This document shows, piece by piece, positions 34,419 through 45,099 of a stretch of DNA of 64,000 nucleotides. A model generated the notes under the pieces. That model did no database searches, had not been told where the DNA came from, and saw only the letters and a program-made list of their open reading frames with translations. The position numbers and the translations under genes were made by a program. Source of the DNA: Bromus sterilis. Taxonomy: Eukaryota > Streptophyta > Magnoliopsida > Poales > Poaceae. The stretch is from contig OX465601.1 in NCBI GenBank assembly GCA_950022295.1, positions 112,115,501-112,179,500 of the forward strand, given 5' to 3'. The number at the start of each line of letters is the position of its first letter. Position 1 is the first letter of the stretch.

Positions 34419-37400
34419 ATGTCGACCAACGACGAAGCCGGTGCAGATGAAGATTTTGACTACCAGCAGCATGAACACGCCTTCCTCGACCATATGTCTT
34501 CTCAGCTACGAGACAAAGGTACAAATGCCGCTAGTGCGACGGTCGCCGAAATCGAGTCCGACAGCACTCCTGATGGCACCGATGGCACTGACACCGGCGC
34601 CACCGACACCGGCGGCGCTGAAGCCGCTAATGAACCAGCAAATAAGAAGAAGGAGAGGGTACGAAAACCAAACAAGCTCGGCACCGACAAACTGCTAGTG
34701 ACAGAGGTGCATCCTGGCAAATTCGAGCCAATAACGTCGGCGGAAGCTCGCAAGAGCTACTGCAACCAAGTCGGATGCATCCTACGGGAAACCGCAAGCA
34801 TCAATGACTATGACTTGAGGAGTATACCAAATATGGAACATTTACTTCTTACGAAGCTGCACAAAAGATTCAAGTTCCCGGATCGGGATGAGAGCAAAAC
34901 TCCGTGGGATGATGATGCCATGACTGACATAAACGCCGCCGCCATGGTCAAGTTCAGCAACGCATTGTCCGCGTGGAAAGTGAGGGTGAAACGATTGATT
35001 GAGAAGAACAAACCTTTGTCCAAGATTTTTGCGGAGAATCCATCACTTACGGAAGCTGAGTTCTTAAAATTCAAGGACACTTGCGCTACCGACGAAGCCA
35101 AGCTTAGGTCCGCGAAATTCAAGGGGCTTCAGAAAAGGAACACGAGGAAACACCGCCTCGAAAGCCGTGGTTACATTGGCAAAAGGCCCATATGGGACAA
35201 GGAGGACGCAGAACGTGAAGCCGCGGGGATCCCAGACCCCTTGGCGGAGTTCACCGACCCGCAGGAGTATGACTTCATCAGGGCCCGCTACAAGTGGGAC
35301 TCGAAGAAAAAGGTTTGGTCCACGGACGCGCCCATGAGGGAATTGATGAGATTACTGGTAATATTTTTTTCCACCTTATATTAGCTTCTCATCAAGTCAG
35401 AATACACGTTGTAGTAACATTTTTAAATGGTCCACGTTTCTTTCGCAGAAAGAGCAACACAAGCTTGATGCCGAAAGCGACTCATCGTCTCAGTCGACGA
35501 TGAGGCCCAAGTGGGACACCCATCTCAACCGGGCCTTGAACATAATGAAGGGCCTCCCTTTGGACACTCGGCCGCAGCATGGGCGTGTGCACAGCGTCGG
35601 AGACGGTGCCCAGTGGAAGCACTACTACCACGAGGACCCTGAGGCCAAAAGGCAGAGAAGGAAGTTTAGTCAGGTCAACATCGTTGAGAAGGTGAAGCTT
35701 GCGGTTGAGAAAAAAGAAGCTGAGACCGAACAAGCGACCAAACAAGAGATGATCAAGTCGGCAGTCAATGCATCTTTAGCTGCCTGTAGAGATGAGTTCG
35801 CAGCTTCGGTTTCATCCTTGATCCCGGCTGTTATCGAGTGGACGAAGCAAAATCTAGACAAAACGACAGCGGATTTTTCCCGTACTACCTTCGTCGGGAG
35901 CAACTCGGTGAACATCGCACCAGCGGCGCCTGCTCTCGCATCCGGACATGCTCCATTAGCCGCTCATAGCAGCCCGTCCTCTGTCTCTGGCGTGCTAGGC
36001 GGGCCTTCGCCTTTGGCTGAGCTCGACGCCCTCACGGTAATTACGCGTCACACCAACATATCTATAACATATCCCTTTTTTGTTGCCTTTTGGATGTCTG
36101 ACGCCGTAGACATGTTTTCGCAGGCCGAGAGAACCCCATGCACCTTACTATACAGGATCAATGGCCAGACGGTGGATGTGGGAAAGGCAACGATAATAAA
36201 TCCCACGGATCGGATGATCCACACCATGCAGATGCCTAATACCACTTTCAAGGTTTTCGTGGCGAGTGTCAAACCGGGCCACGAGGATTTGGCTCCTCCG
36301 GTACAACTCGGGGGAAAGGAAGACGAGACCCCTAAGCGGCTTGCAGACTGCAAGGGCTATTTCATCCTATGGCCGAAGGGCCTTCTTCGTGTCGAGTCGG
36401 CCGCCGTGATGACCACACCAACGACAACACATCCCCAAGAAGGTATGAACACCACCACCCCGCCTCCGCAATTATTAGCGCCGCCTGTTATGCTGGGTGA
36501 GAGCGGCGAGCGACGCGAGGAAGGCGGTCCAAGCAGAGTGGATCGTGATTTCGCCCCCGTGCTCCAGCAAGCAATGGATGATGTCATGGACGAGGATGGT
36601 GACCCTATGCAATTCCTCAACACCGCCTTCATTAATCAGGAAGTAGAAATGATGAGTCATCCATATGACTCGGCCAATAAGGAGAATGTGGACGAGGAGA
36701 TGGATATTCTGCCGGAGCAGGAGCATCCTAGGTCTGAGTGCAAAAAGTCTCTCTTCGTGCAACCCTTGCAGGACACGCCTCCAGATGCCTCCTCAAACCA
36801 GCATGAACAACCCTTGCTCAGCCCGTCAACACTTGGGTTGGCGATCAAGGTGAAAGTACATGTAGTCCCCATGTGTGGTTTTGGTAATTAATGACAATCC
36901 TTATGGACTAATGTTTGCATTGAGATATATATTTGAAGGAAAGCTACATAGGCAATGCATGAAGAACATTGTTCATCAACACAAATGTATCCATTGTGGC
37001 TTGGTAATGAATGATGATTCCAATAAAGCAACAATGGTATCAAGTATCTATGAATGGATAATGCGAAGAAGAGTGGATGAATTTGCAATGAATACAATCA
37101 ATAGTTGATCGGTCTTTGGGTCACATGTGCTGAATACGACCTCGGAGTATGATGATTCAAAAGGGAATGTCATTCTCCTCGACAAGACGAAGAATATTCA
37201 TGTCACCACTTGATCATAGAGTAAAGATAATTGTTGACCAAGATAAAGATGAAAGATTGAATTCTAGTTGGTCAATGCTCAAGCACAACTTATGTACCAC
37301 ATGGGATCTTGTGGCATGGTGATTCTCATGGGATTGCATTGAGAAAGATCACAAGTGCCCATGAGAGGATGACTCAAATGTATTCTCATGGGATTGTATC

Positions 37401-40400
37401 AAGAAAGATCACGAGTGCCCATGAGAGGATGGTCATCATGAGAAGATGGTCAAGTTCAAGATATGCATCCCAGAGGATTACATGCTTGAAGCTTGCGGAT
37501 GATCTCGTGGTGGCACATATGAAGATGGCATATAATGCGAAGCTTTCCTCATGACTTACGAGGAAACTAATTGAAGTCTTCACCAATTTATGTGACCAAT
37601 ATTGCATGGACATCTTGAGCCAAGCATGACACCAACATCAAGCTCAAGTGGAATGCTCAAGTCAAAGGTATTGTGTCGTGGATTGTTGACCATCAAAAAG
37701 GATACATGCTCAAGAATGGATTTCCGGAAGCTATAGTATAGCTCTTTTATTATTCTTGAGTTATAGGGATCCCGCACTATTAAGAGGGGATCAAAGGGGT
37801 TTAGTAATGGACTTTCTCAAGTCAACAATTCCTAACTCAATTCCACTCCTATCCTTTATACCAAAAAGGGGGTAATCCAAAGCCAACTCATTCCCCAAAT
37901 CCTATGGCATAACCTTTACATATTTTGCACCTTCCATTTTGGTTTATCTTGGGTGGTTCTCTATGTGAGGATCTTGAGCTTTTCAATAGCTTTAAAATAA
38001 GCCCAAGATGATCAAAATCGGAGTTCGTATGTAAAAGTTATGCTCGGTTCAGTATTGAGTTCCTGCTGTTTTTTCTGGATTTCGGACGTCCGACATGTCG
38101 GACGTCCGAAACTTGTCGGACGTCCGAAATCCGCTGAAACTAGTCAGTAGCCCTCGCTCTTTTGGACGGAAATCCGACATATTTCGGACGTCCGACATGT
38201 CGGACGTCCGAAACTCAACGGACGTCCGAAACTTCTCCGCCAGAATGCCTCAACGGTCACTTGGACAGTTGGGCTATATATACCCCTCTACCAATCCGGT
38301 AGAGGGTTGAGCAACACATCCAAAAACACATACAAACCCTAGAAAGCTCCCTCTCCTTCCTCCCACACCAAATCTTAGATCCCAGAGTGATTTGTGAGAG
38401 TTCTTGAGAGAGATTTCACCCATTGATAGATCCACTCCCTCTCCCTCTTTTGACCAAAGGAATTCGCGATTTGAGCAAGTCTTGAGCAATCCCCCCTTGA
38501 TCTTGTTACTCTTGGAGGTTGGAGACTCCTAGGCGGTAGGAGTGCTCCGGTGAGGAATCAACTTGTGATTTCCCCCCCGGAAAGTTTGTGAAGGTTTGGA
38601 GGCCGCCTCAAGGTCTACCACTAGTGGTTGGGAATCGCCTTCGTGTGTGATATCCCAAGGGGAATAGGGTGAGCCTTCGTGGCGTTGGTGTGCCTTCGTG
38701 GTAACACCCACTCTCTCCAAACGGTGAGTAGCTTCCCTCCAAGGAAGTGAACATCGGGATACATCCTCTTCTCCGAGTCTTCGGTTATCTCTAACCCTAG
38801 CTCCCTACTTGTGGTTTACTTTAGTCACTTGACCTTGCATTCACTATATCTTGTTGTCCTCATTATATTGTGTTGGTTATCATATTGTTGTGATTGGTTT
38901 TAGGCCAACACATTATACTCCGTAATTCATATGTGCTACTATTCTCCATATTTGTCTTTGTGTGAATTGTTATATTGTATCTCCCATATCCACATCTTGT
39001 GATACATATATCTTGTGTAAGTTTGTGTAACTTACTTGTGCTTACTTGTATCCTCATTGTGTTCATATTGTTTAGAATAAAGTTGTTGGTGCACTTGGTT
39101 GAGCCTAGTATATTGAGGATTTGTACTTGAATAAGTATCCGCTTAGTTTATTTCCGCATCCGGATATAGACAAATCCGTAAAAGGTTTTAAAAGCCTATT
39201 CACCCCCCCTCTAGGCGACATCGTGGTCCTTTCACAAGGGCGCTATGAAAGGCTCATCACAACCTCTCCCCCAGAAGAAGCCAAGGAAGAGACCGAATAG
39301 GAAAGACTTAGCTGCCAAAAAGGCTGCCAATGCTTCTAGCAGCAAGTCGGTTCCGCCAACCGGTTTTGCAGACCGTGTACCGATGAAAGGTACGGCGTTG
39401 ATCCATGTCGCGGGCGAGCCGATCCACCCGCCGAAACCGCTGGAGAGCATATCAGGGGATCTCAGGAGACTGCACGACCATGTACTGTCGACAGAGAAAA
39501 GCCTTCTCGCGTCGAAGGATCTAGGATATCCACTTTATGCGGTGCGTGTGCCTCCGGGCATGGGCTACGTCGACAAGGCGCCTACGGAAGTGTTCTTCCT
39601 GCGGTTTGATCACATCTTTGAGATGTTCCTCACTAGGCGGCTCGATTTTACGACCGTCCGCCTTTTGGCGCTCCATATGAGCTTTGTCATCAAAAGAGAG
39701 GAAATCTCGCAAATCGCGGTGGCAGATCCATACTACATGCATGAGTCCTTCTTGTCGCTCGGTGACTATGAACTTAAAACTGCTAGGGAGTACATCGAAA
39801 ATTTCATGCTGATGAATAAGGAGAAGGAAATGGTTCTCGTGCCTTATCATCCAATGTAAGTCATTGCCCGATCGCCTTTACATTTCAATCATTCCTTTGC
39901 TCATATGGAGGCTAACTAATTTGAGGTGCATTTATTTTGCGCAGCGAGGGGCACACCGTCCTTATCGTTCTTTTCCCGCGAGTCTCTCATGCCGTGTATT
40001 TCGACTCGTCTAGGAACTTCAAAAGGAAGGAGTACACAAAAGTAATGAGTCTTCTGGATTCCGCTCTCCAGGGCTTCGGCATGAGGGGTGGCCACATCGA
40101 GAAAAAGTCACGAAGGAAGGGCGCGCCGTGTTTCTCGCATAAAACCAACTTCTACAGTATCCATCAACCGGAAGGAAGTACAAATGATGGATACTATGTC
40201 ATCCATCTCATGATGGAGTTCAGAAAGGATCAGCAACTTCTTCGCATGGCAAGCAAAGATGACAATCATATCATGATATGGGCAAAAAACTTAGCCGAAC
40301 CGGATTATAAAGTAAGAGATGACTTCTTTCGCATCCTGAAGGATATTGCAACCATCATCATGAAAGAAGTCGTCGACAAGAAGGGGATGTTCTACCACGG

Positions 40401-40530
40401 CCCAATATCGCGAGCTGATGTTAAAACTCGCGTAGGAATGCAGCTTTTGGACATTACGCCGTTCAATAAGCTAGGGTGCGTCCTCCCAGATATGGATGGA
40501 TGGAAGTTTATAGTTTTGGAAGCGATATGA
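34419..40530 (+). CDS. Second CACTA gene (large partner protein), interrupted by a solo LTR
   Basis: Exons 34419-35357, 35449-36036, 36124-36850 plus 39240-39855 (one exon split by the LTR 36851-39234 and its extra CAAGG), and 39945-40530. With LTR and one target copy removed the length is 3,456 nt, exactly 1,152 codons, with no stop. An acidic N-terminus (STNDEAGADEDFDYQQHEH) is followed by a Lys/Arg-rich helical region (300-500). A LLYRINGQTVDVGKA block like DUF8039 lies near 520. A C-terminal region contains VLIVLFPRVSHAVYFDSS and resembles the Ulp1-protease-like part of plant CACTA second ORFs; I could not see a full His-Asp-Cys triad, so protease activity is uncertain. It may be the TNPA-like end-binding partner. 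As it stands the gene is split by the LTR. Confidence 0.8.
36851..39234 (+). mobile_element. Solo LTR, Sirevirus (copia) type, 2,384 bp, perfect TSD
   Basis: Starts TGAAAGTACATG, ends CGTGGTCCTTTCA, and is flanked by CAAGG at 36846-36850 and 39235-39239. Ends and style (TGAAAG/CTTTCA, palindromes in the middle) match the 3' LTR of the copia Sirevirus at 45766-46789. It interrupts exon 3 of the second CACTA gene. No pol sequence remains, so it arose by LTR-LTR recombination or loss. Confidence 0.85.
38083..38228. repeat. Six CGGACGTCCG palindromes in a duplicated cassette
   Basis: Perfect 10-bp palindromes start at 38083, 38099, 38117, 38185, 38201 and 38219. The first three repeat exactly 102 bp later, with the same 16- and 18-bp spacing. 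Palindrome clusters are known in Sirevirus LTRs. The GACGTC core is also a bZIP C-box. Confidence 0.85.
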
Positions 40531-40762
40531 AACCTTTGTGATGTAATTTAACAGTCATGTTGAACTACTTGCGTAACGCTTGGTAGCTAGTGAATTAGTT
40601 GGGGTACCATGAACAACGTATGTATATTATATTATGTATGTTACTTTATGTTGCATCTATTCACTAACTTTTTGTCTTCGTGTTGCTCAAGTATATTATG
40701 TTGTGTACTATTGTTGAATTCCTATGATGAATATGCATCTCTAATAGGTACATAGATCATCG

Positions 40763-41017
40763 ATGGCGAAGAAGTGCTATGCCGTGTACATAGGGAAGGT
40801 TCCAGGAGTGTACGATGAGTGGCTAGAGTGTCAGGCCCAAGTGCACCGGTTCCCGGGCGGCAGCCAAAGAGGGTTCAATACCAGAGAGGAAGCGCAAGCT
40901 AGTTACTTGAGATTTACGCTAGCGCGAGAGAAAGATCGGAGGCGGCGCTTCATGAGCTACTACATAATTCCACTCTTCTTCATAGTGACCGCTCTTCTAG
41001 TATATATCATAGTTTAG
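40763..41017 (+). CDS. Tail-anchored RNase H1-type hybrid-binding domain protein carried by the CACTA
   Basis: 84 residues. Residues 3-50 (KKCYAVYIGKVPGVYDEW, CQAQVHRFPGG, GFNTREEAQASY) match the RNase H1 N-terminal / caulimovirus viroplasmin fold, which binds RNA-DNA hybrid. There is no RNase H catalytic domain. Residues 57-62 are basic (DRRRRF), followed by a single hydrophobic segment to the end (YYIIPLFFIVTALLVYIIV), as in tail-anchored membrane proteins. The start is the first Met; a possible splice acceptor (TCTCTAATAG) lies just upstream, so a 5' non-coding exon is possible. It lies 232 bp after the second CACTA gene on the same strand, inside the right subterminal repeats. The frame is intact. 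Its role is unknown. Confidence 0.8.
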   Translation: MAKKCYAVYIGKVPGVYDEWLECQAQVHRFPGGSQRGFNTREEAQASYLRFTLAREKDRRRRFMSYYIIPLFFIVTALLVYIIV

Positions 41018-41296
41018 ATGAATGATGAAACTTGCTTGTAGTTGCATGTATTTAAGATATTGTGACAACTTCTATCGCTATTTTAGAGATGACATGACGA
41101 GAGACATCATTTGTGTTGGATATGAGAGATCATGATGATGATATATATATGGTCATCAGATTATTGTATGTGTATGATATGATGAGATTTGTACTCTGTA
41201 GAAAACCTGTGTATGTGTATGAGACTATATTGTATAATACCTGTACAAATACAACAAAAATACGATGGGAAAAAGAAACAGAAAATGAAAAATAAA

Positions 41297-41465
41297 TAGC
41301 AGTAGCGCCTGTTACATGTAGCAGTAGCGCATGTATACCAGTAGCGCCTGGTACTATACGCGCTACTGGTATTAGTAGTAGCGGGCTCTACGGGGGGCGC
41401 TACTGGTACAAGTTAGCTGTAGCGTGCTAGCAGTAGTGGGTGGGGGGCGCTACTACTAGCCTTTC
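41297..41465. repeat. Right subterminal repeats of the CACTA
   Basis: Repeated AGTAGCGCC, AGTAGCGGG and GGCGCTACTGGTA words, like those at the left end, run up to the terminal CTTTCTCCTAGTAG. Confidence 0.75.
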
Positions 41466-41476
41466 TCCTAGTAGCG

Positions 41477-41535
41477 CGCTCATCCCCAACTCCTTCCTGC
41501 GCTTCAGGGATCTCTTGCTCGTCTTCTGCGACGGC
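41477..41535 (+). pseudogene. TIR1/AFB F-box gene fragment, continuation after the CACTA
   Basis: Reads ALIPNSFLRFRDLLLVFCDGF, the next leucine-rich repeat after MTVSDD in the auxin-receptor family. It therefore continues the fragment at 27012-27478. Homology ends where ~200-bp tandem repeats begin. Confidence 0.8.
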
Positions 41536-42181
41536 TTCCCAACGATTATATGTATGAAAACCAAGACATGATGTAAAAATGTTGATACCATGAGAATAAC
41601 AATCGGGTACTATTTCGAGCATCTCTTCCGGATGTTTAAAAACTATTCAACATGTAACAATGCTAACATAGTCGTGGATAGAAATTTCATCACATGGCAT
41701 ACAAGATAAGAGGAAAACAACGATACACCTATTCTCTTCCAAACGATCAGATTTGTAAAATCCTCGATATGATGTAGAACGCTGATACCATGGAAATTAC
41801 AAATGATACGTTTCAGGTATCTTTTCTCGATGTATAAAAACTTCTAGGATGTAACAACACTAACATAGCTGTGGATGAAATGCCATCATGCAACGAACAA
41901 ACAAAATAAGGAAATAATAGTAGAACTATTCTCTTCCTAGCGATTAGAAGTATGAAAATCTAGACATGATGTAAGAATGTTGATACATGAGAATTATAAT
42001 TGGTACTATTTTAGGCATGTCTTCCGGATGTATAAAAACTACTCAGAATGTAACAACACTAACATAGTCGTGGATAAAAAATTCAAGGGATAAACTACGG
42101 TAGAGCTATTCTCTTCACAACTATAAGATGTATGAAAACTTAGACATGATGTAAGAACGTTGATACCACGATGTAAGAACG
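41536..42181. repeat. About 3.2 copies of a ~200-bp tandem repeat
   Basis: The word GATGTAAGAA/GTTGATACCATG and its surroundings recur at about 41570, 41771, 41968 and 42148 (spacing 201, 197 and 180 bp). Each unit also holds CCGGATGTATAAAAACTA-like and CTAACATAGTCGTGGAT words. It fills the space between the F-box fragment and the right inverted arm. Confidence 0.8.
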
Positions 42182-42238
42182 TCGAACGGTAGCGAGACGT
42201 GAGCACTAGTTAGACGTGACAGTGCTCGGGTAGGAATT
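42182..42238 (-). repeat. Right arm of the 57-bp inverted repeat
   Basis: Reverse complement of 26729-26785 with five mismatches. See the left arm. Confidence 0.8.
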
Positions 42239-42332
42239 AGATTTCATGAATGTTTTACTGTATTTCTCAACAAAAACGACAGTCTTCTCTATCTACATCA
42301 AACTGTTCATTACACAAAACGGTTCATGTTTT

Positions 42333-43584
42333 TCATTCGTGATCCGATGAGTGGTGAATCACTACAGCCCGCCATTCCAGTTGGTGTTGGGCGGGTACCA
42401 CGGCGGACAAGCCGCGGATGACCGCCGGCGCTAGGCTCTCCATGTGAAGGCACCAGCACGTGTCACTGCGATTATCAATGCGAACCGTGCGCACCGTCCT
42501 CTTCTCCTTGACGTCGTAGAGCGTCACCCAGCCATCGATGGCAAACAGGACGAGCACGTCCCCCTCGAGCGCCGCCACGGCCGCTCCGAACTTGCGGCCG
42601 TAAGGTCCCGTCGCTTCCGAAGGCAGCTCCACACGGACGCGGTGCGACCACCTCTCGCCTTCGTAGTCGTCGAGGGTCCAGACGTCCAGGTACGGCCACT
42701 CGCCCATCACCGACGCGGCGAGCGTTCCGTGCATGTCGAACAGGTTCATCAAGTGTTCCGAGACTGTGGCGGCGGTGGGTGGCAGCGGCATCCGCCGGAA
42801 TTTCTCCGAGACCGTGTCGAAGGCCAGCATGGCGGTGGAACCCTGGCCGGTCCATGGATGGCGCGCCCAGTGCAGAGTCGCCGCAGGGCGGGTTCGGATA
42901 GTTCCCGCGGTACTCGGCGAAAGGGCCGAGGCGCCGAGGCTGGGCGGCTCCGGTGGAGAAGACGTAGTGAACCGGACGCCAGCGGACGGCGCCTGCATCT
43001 TGCTCGTCTTTCTGCGGGAGCTCAACGGCAGCGTCGGCCTCGCCGGCGGGGTAGACGCGGGGGTTAAAATAATTGTAGACGCGTGCGGACCAATCATAGT
43101 ACATGGAGGGTGGGATGTCGTCCGCGATGCAGAGCACGCGGTGCTCGCCGGAGGGGCGGTGGAGGTAGAAACCCGACTGCACGACCCACATGCACGGCGC
43201 CGGTGTCAGCGCCGGAAATCTCGCCGACTGCCGTGTCGCCGGGTTGCAGATGACGAAGGCCTCCTCGTGCAAGAACAAGAGCAGGCCATCGCACGATCCG
43301 AAAAGTTCTAGAGAAGGCGCTTTGCTCAGGAGGCGCGGGCATCCGGCGCCGGCGCCCTCGAGTGGGACAATGTTTGTCGCGTTCGTGCGAGCGCACCGGT
43401 TGAGAGCCGGAAAAAGGATGAGCTCGCGCGGCCGGCGGCGGGAGTAGGCGGCGAGGAAGGAGTCGGCGGTGGCGGCGCGGCGCCAGTGCTTGCAGACGGC
43501 GCGGGAGCGGAGGACGGACTTGGGCGGCAGGCGCAGGAGGATCTCCGTGAGGACATCGTCGTTTAGTAGAGTTCCCGGCGGCAT
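42333..43584 (-). pseudogene. F-box protein gene with one frameshift
   Basis: F-box proteins recruit targets to SCF ubiquitin ligases. The Met at 43584 begins MPPGTLLNDDVLTEILLRLPP, followed by SVLRSRAVCKHWRR: a clear F-box at residues 6-45. An FBA-like region follows (SCDGLLLFLHEEAFVICNPATRQ). The frame then runs off near 42885-42900. A second frame resumes as ATLHWARHP and STAMLAFDTVSEKFRRMPLPP, typical of the C-terminal half, and ends at 42333. The span of 1,252 nt is one base over a multiple of three, which fits a single indel. It could be a recent pseudogene or a sequencing error. Either way the split frame lies in the middle of one F-box/FBA protein of about 417 residues. Confidence 0.8.
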
Positions 43585-44384
43585 TGAATCGTGCGCGTAC
43601 GTACGTCGCGAGTGGTGAACGATAATTGGATCTCTCCGGGCGTACATACGGTTTCATACGTACTCCCTATAACGCTAGCTGCAGACAACCGAGTCGGACA
43701 CTACTTGTGTGTCACATCGATCCACCGAAGGACTCTGCTACCAGATCCAGCAAATTCCCGCACAAGCAAACGCGCTCTATCGTTCCGTCGACAAACTGCT
43801 TTGGATCGCGCTATACTGCCGGGCTGTCGACCACTTTCTACACGACTACACCCTTCGCCCCCCCCCCCCCCCCCCCTATAAAAGGGTTCCGCTCAACTTT
43901 ATAAACTAGATAATGTCTCACGCGCTGCTGCAGAAATTATTAAGAAATAATTTAATGTTTTAAAATATGAGGAAATGTTTTACACATAGTATAATTTGAT
44001 TTTTTTTTTTTTAAAATATTGTTTAGAATGAAAATCTAATTTTTTAAAGTAAATTTAAAAATGACTATGATTTTTGTTTTGTTAAATTATTACCTTGACA
44101 ATATATTAGCGAGATGATATGAGATGAAAACAATGTTGAGTAGAATCAGTGGAGACATGCCCTCCTTGGATAAATCTAAAATAATTAAAGTAATTATAAA
44201 TGTGTGTAGAAAAATAAAATATAAGATAACTTATAATTTGATATTTTATAAAAAATGCTTATAAATCGTGAAGCTAGGTGCATAAAAAGTTACTCCATAT
44301 TATTTATTTAGTTGCATGCGCAAGCGGAGTTAATAGAAGCATTTGCAAGAAGAATTAGTGAAAAAGAAAATAGAATGACACTGT
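43585..44384. other. 5' flank of the F-box gene; AT-rich
   Basis: Holds an 18-base-scale C run (about 43859-43876) just before CTATAAAAGG. Beyond 43910 it is AT-rich with nothing recognisable. Confidence 0.4.
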
Positions 44385-44505
44385 ACACGAAGTTAATAGG
44401 TCAGTTCTCAAATGTGTTATAAAAGCCATGAAAGTGTATCAAAACATGTAACGATGTCAACTAAATAAGCATAAAATAAGGAAAAAATATAAATACGTTT
44501 GAGAA
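44385..44505 (-). mobile_element. Relic of the gypsy LTR end family seen at 32178-33637
   Basis: GTTAATAGGT, GAAAGTGTATCAAAA and a terminal ATACGTTTG resemble, in the same order, the last ~120 bp of the solo LTR ending at 33637. It is heavily mutated and has no partner end. Confidence 0.45.
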
Positions 44506-44923
44506 GAGGCGAGGAAAAATGTGGCGGCGACGACGCTAGGGTTGTGAGCTCGAGCCACTCACGGGAGCGGCGAGGGGCTCCTCATGTTTTTTCCCAAGCG
44601 TTATCTACCAAGAAAGCTTTAGCTTTGGTGGAATATCTTTATTTACAAAACATCTCCATTACCCAGACTGTAAAATTGTGGATGAGGCATGCTATTGATA
44701 GTGAAAGTTCGGCAAACTACGGGGCTATAATAGAAGAGATAAAAACCGTTCATCTTTGCTTTCTTGTATTTTTGTGAAGATCATAATTTTGCTAAGCATG
44801 CTTGAACTTTGAAGATATGCTATCATGCTTGGTTAGACCATCCTAACAATGTATTTTTCATCCCTATAAGCATTGTGATGGCTATTTTTTTGGCAAGATT
44901 TTATAAAAGAAAAAAAACATATA

Positions 44924-45097
44924 CTTTCTTCGTTCTAAAATAAGTACTCCCTCCGACCCATATTAATGGGCACATACTTAGTACAACTCTAATACAAAGT
45001 TGTACTAAGTGTGTGCCCATTAATATGGATCGGAGGTAGTACAACTTTTTACTAAAATTAATACAAAGTTAAAACATTTATTTCAGAATGAAGGGAG
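44924..45097. mobile_element. Stowaway-type MITE (outer), interrupted by a second MITE
   Basis: Left end CTTTCTTCGTTCTAAAATAAG and right end (minus strand) CTCCCTTCATTCTGAAATAAA are inverted. TA lies on both sides (44922-44923, 45098-45099). Without the inserted copy it is about 80 bp. Confidence 0.75.
44947..45039. mobile_element. Stowaway MITE (inner), 93 bp, near-perfect hairpin
   Basis: CTCCCTCCGACCCATATTAA at the left and the inverted CTACCTCCGATCCATATTAA at the right, with arms extending almost the full length and TA flanks (44945-44946, 45040-45041). It lies inside the outer MITE. Confidence 0.85.
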
Positions 45098-45099
45098 TA

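Larger units (their letters stand above)
27479..41476 (+). mobile_element. CACTA (En/Spm) DNA transposon, about 14 kb
   Basis: Left end reads ACTACTAGGAAAAAGC and right end (minus strand) reads CGCTACTAGGAGAAAGG: the CACTACTAGG terminal repeat, each copy with one or two changes. AGTAGCGCC/GGCGCTACT subterminal repeats flank both ends (27510-27860 and 41297-41465). Inside, all on the plus strand, are a TNP2-type transposase (28461-31887), a second large gene (34419-40530) and a small hybrid-binding membrane protein (40763-41017). Two solo LTRs are inserted. The host sequence on both sides is one auxin F-box gene, which proves the insertion. A 3-bp target duplication could not be recognised, so the ends are good to about 5 bp. 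Confidence 0.9.

Noticed and set aside
38083..38228. CRISPR-like regular repeats
   Set aside because: Units are short palindromes in an LTR with repeated spacers; the setting is a plant nuclear genome.
43859..43876. Long C run (and the G run near 49741)
   Set aside because: Homopolymers, possibly inaccurate in length; no feature inferred.
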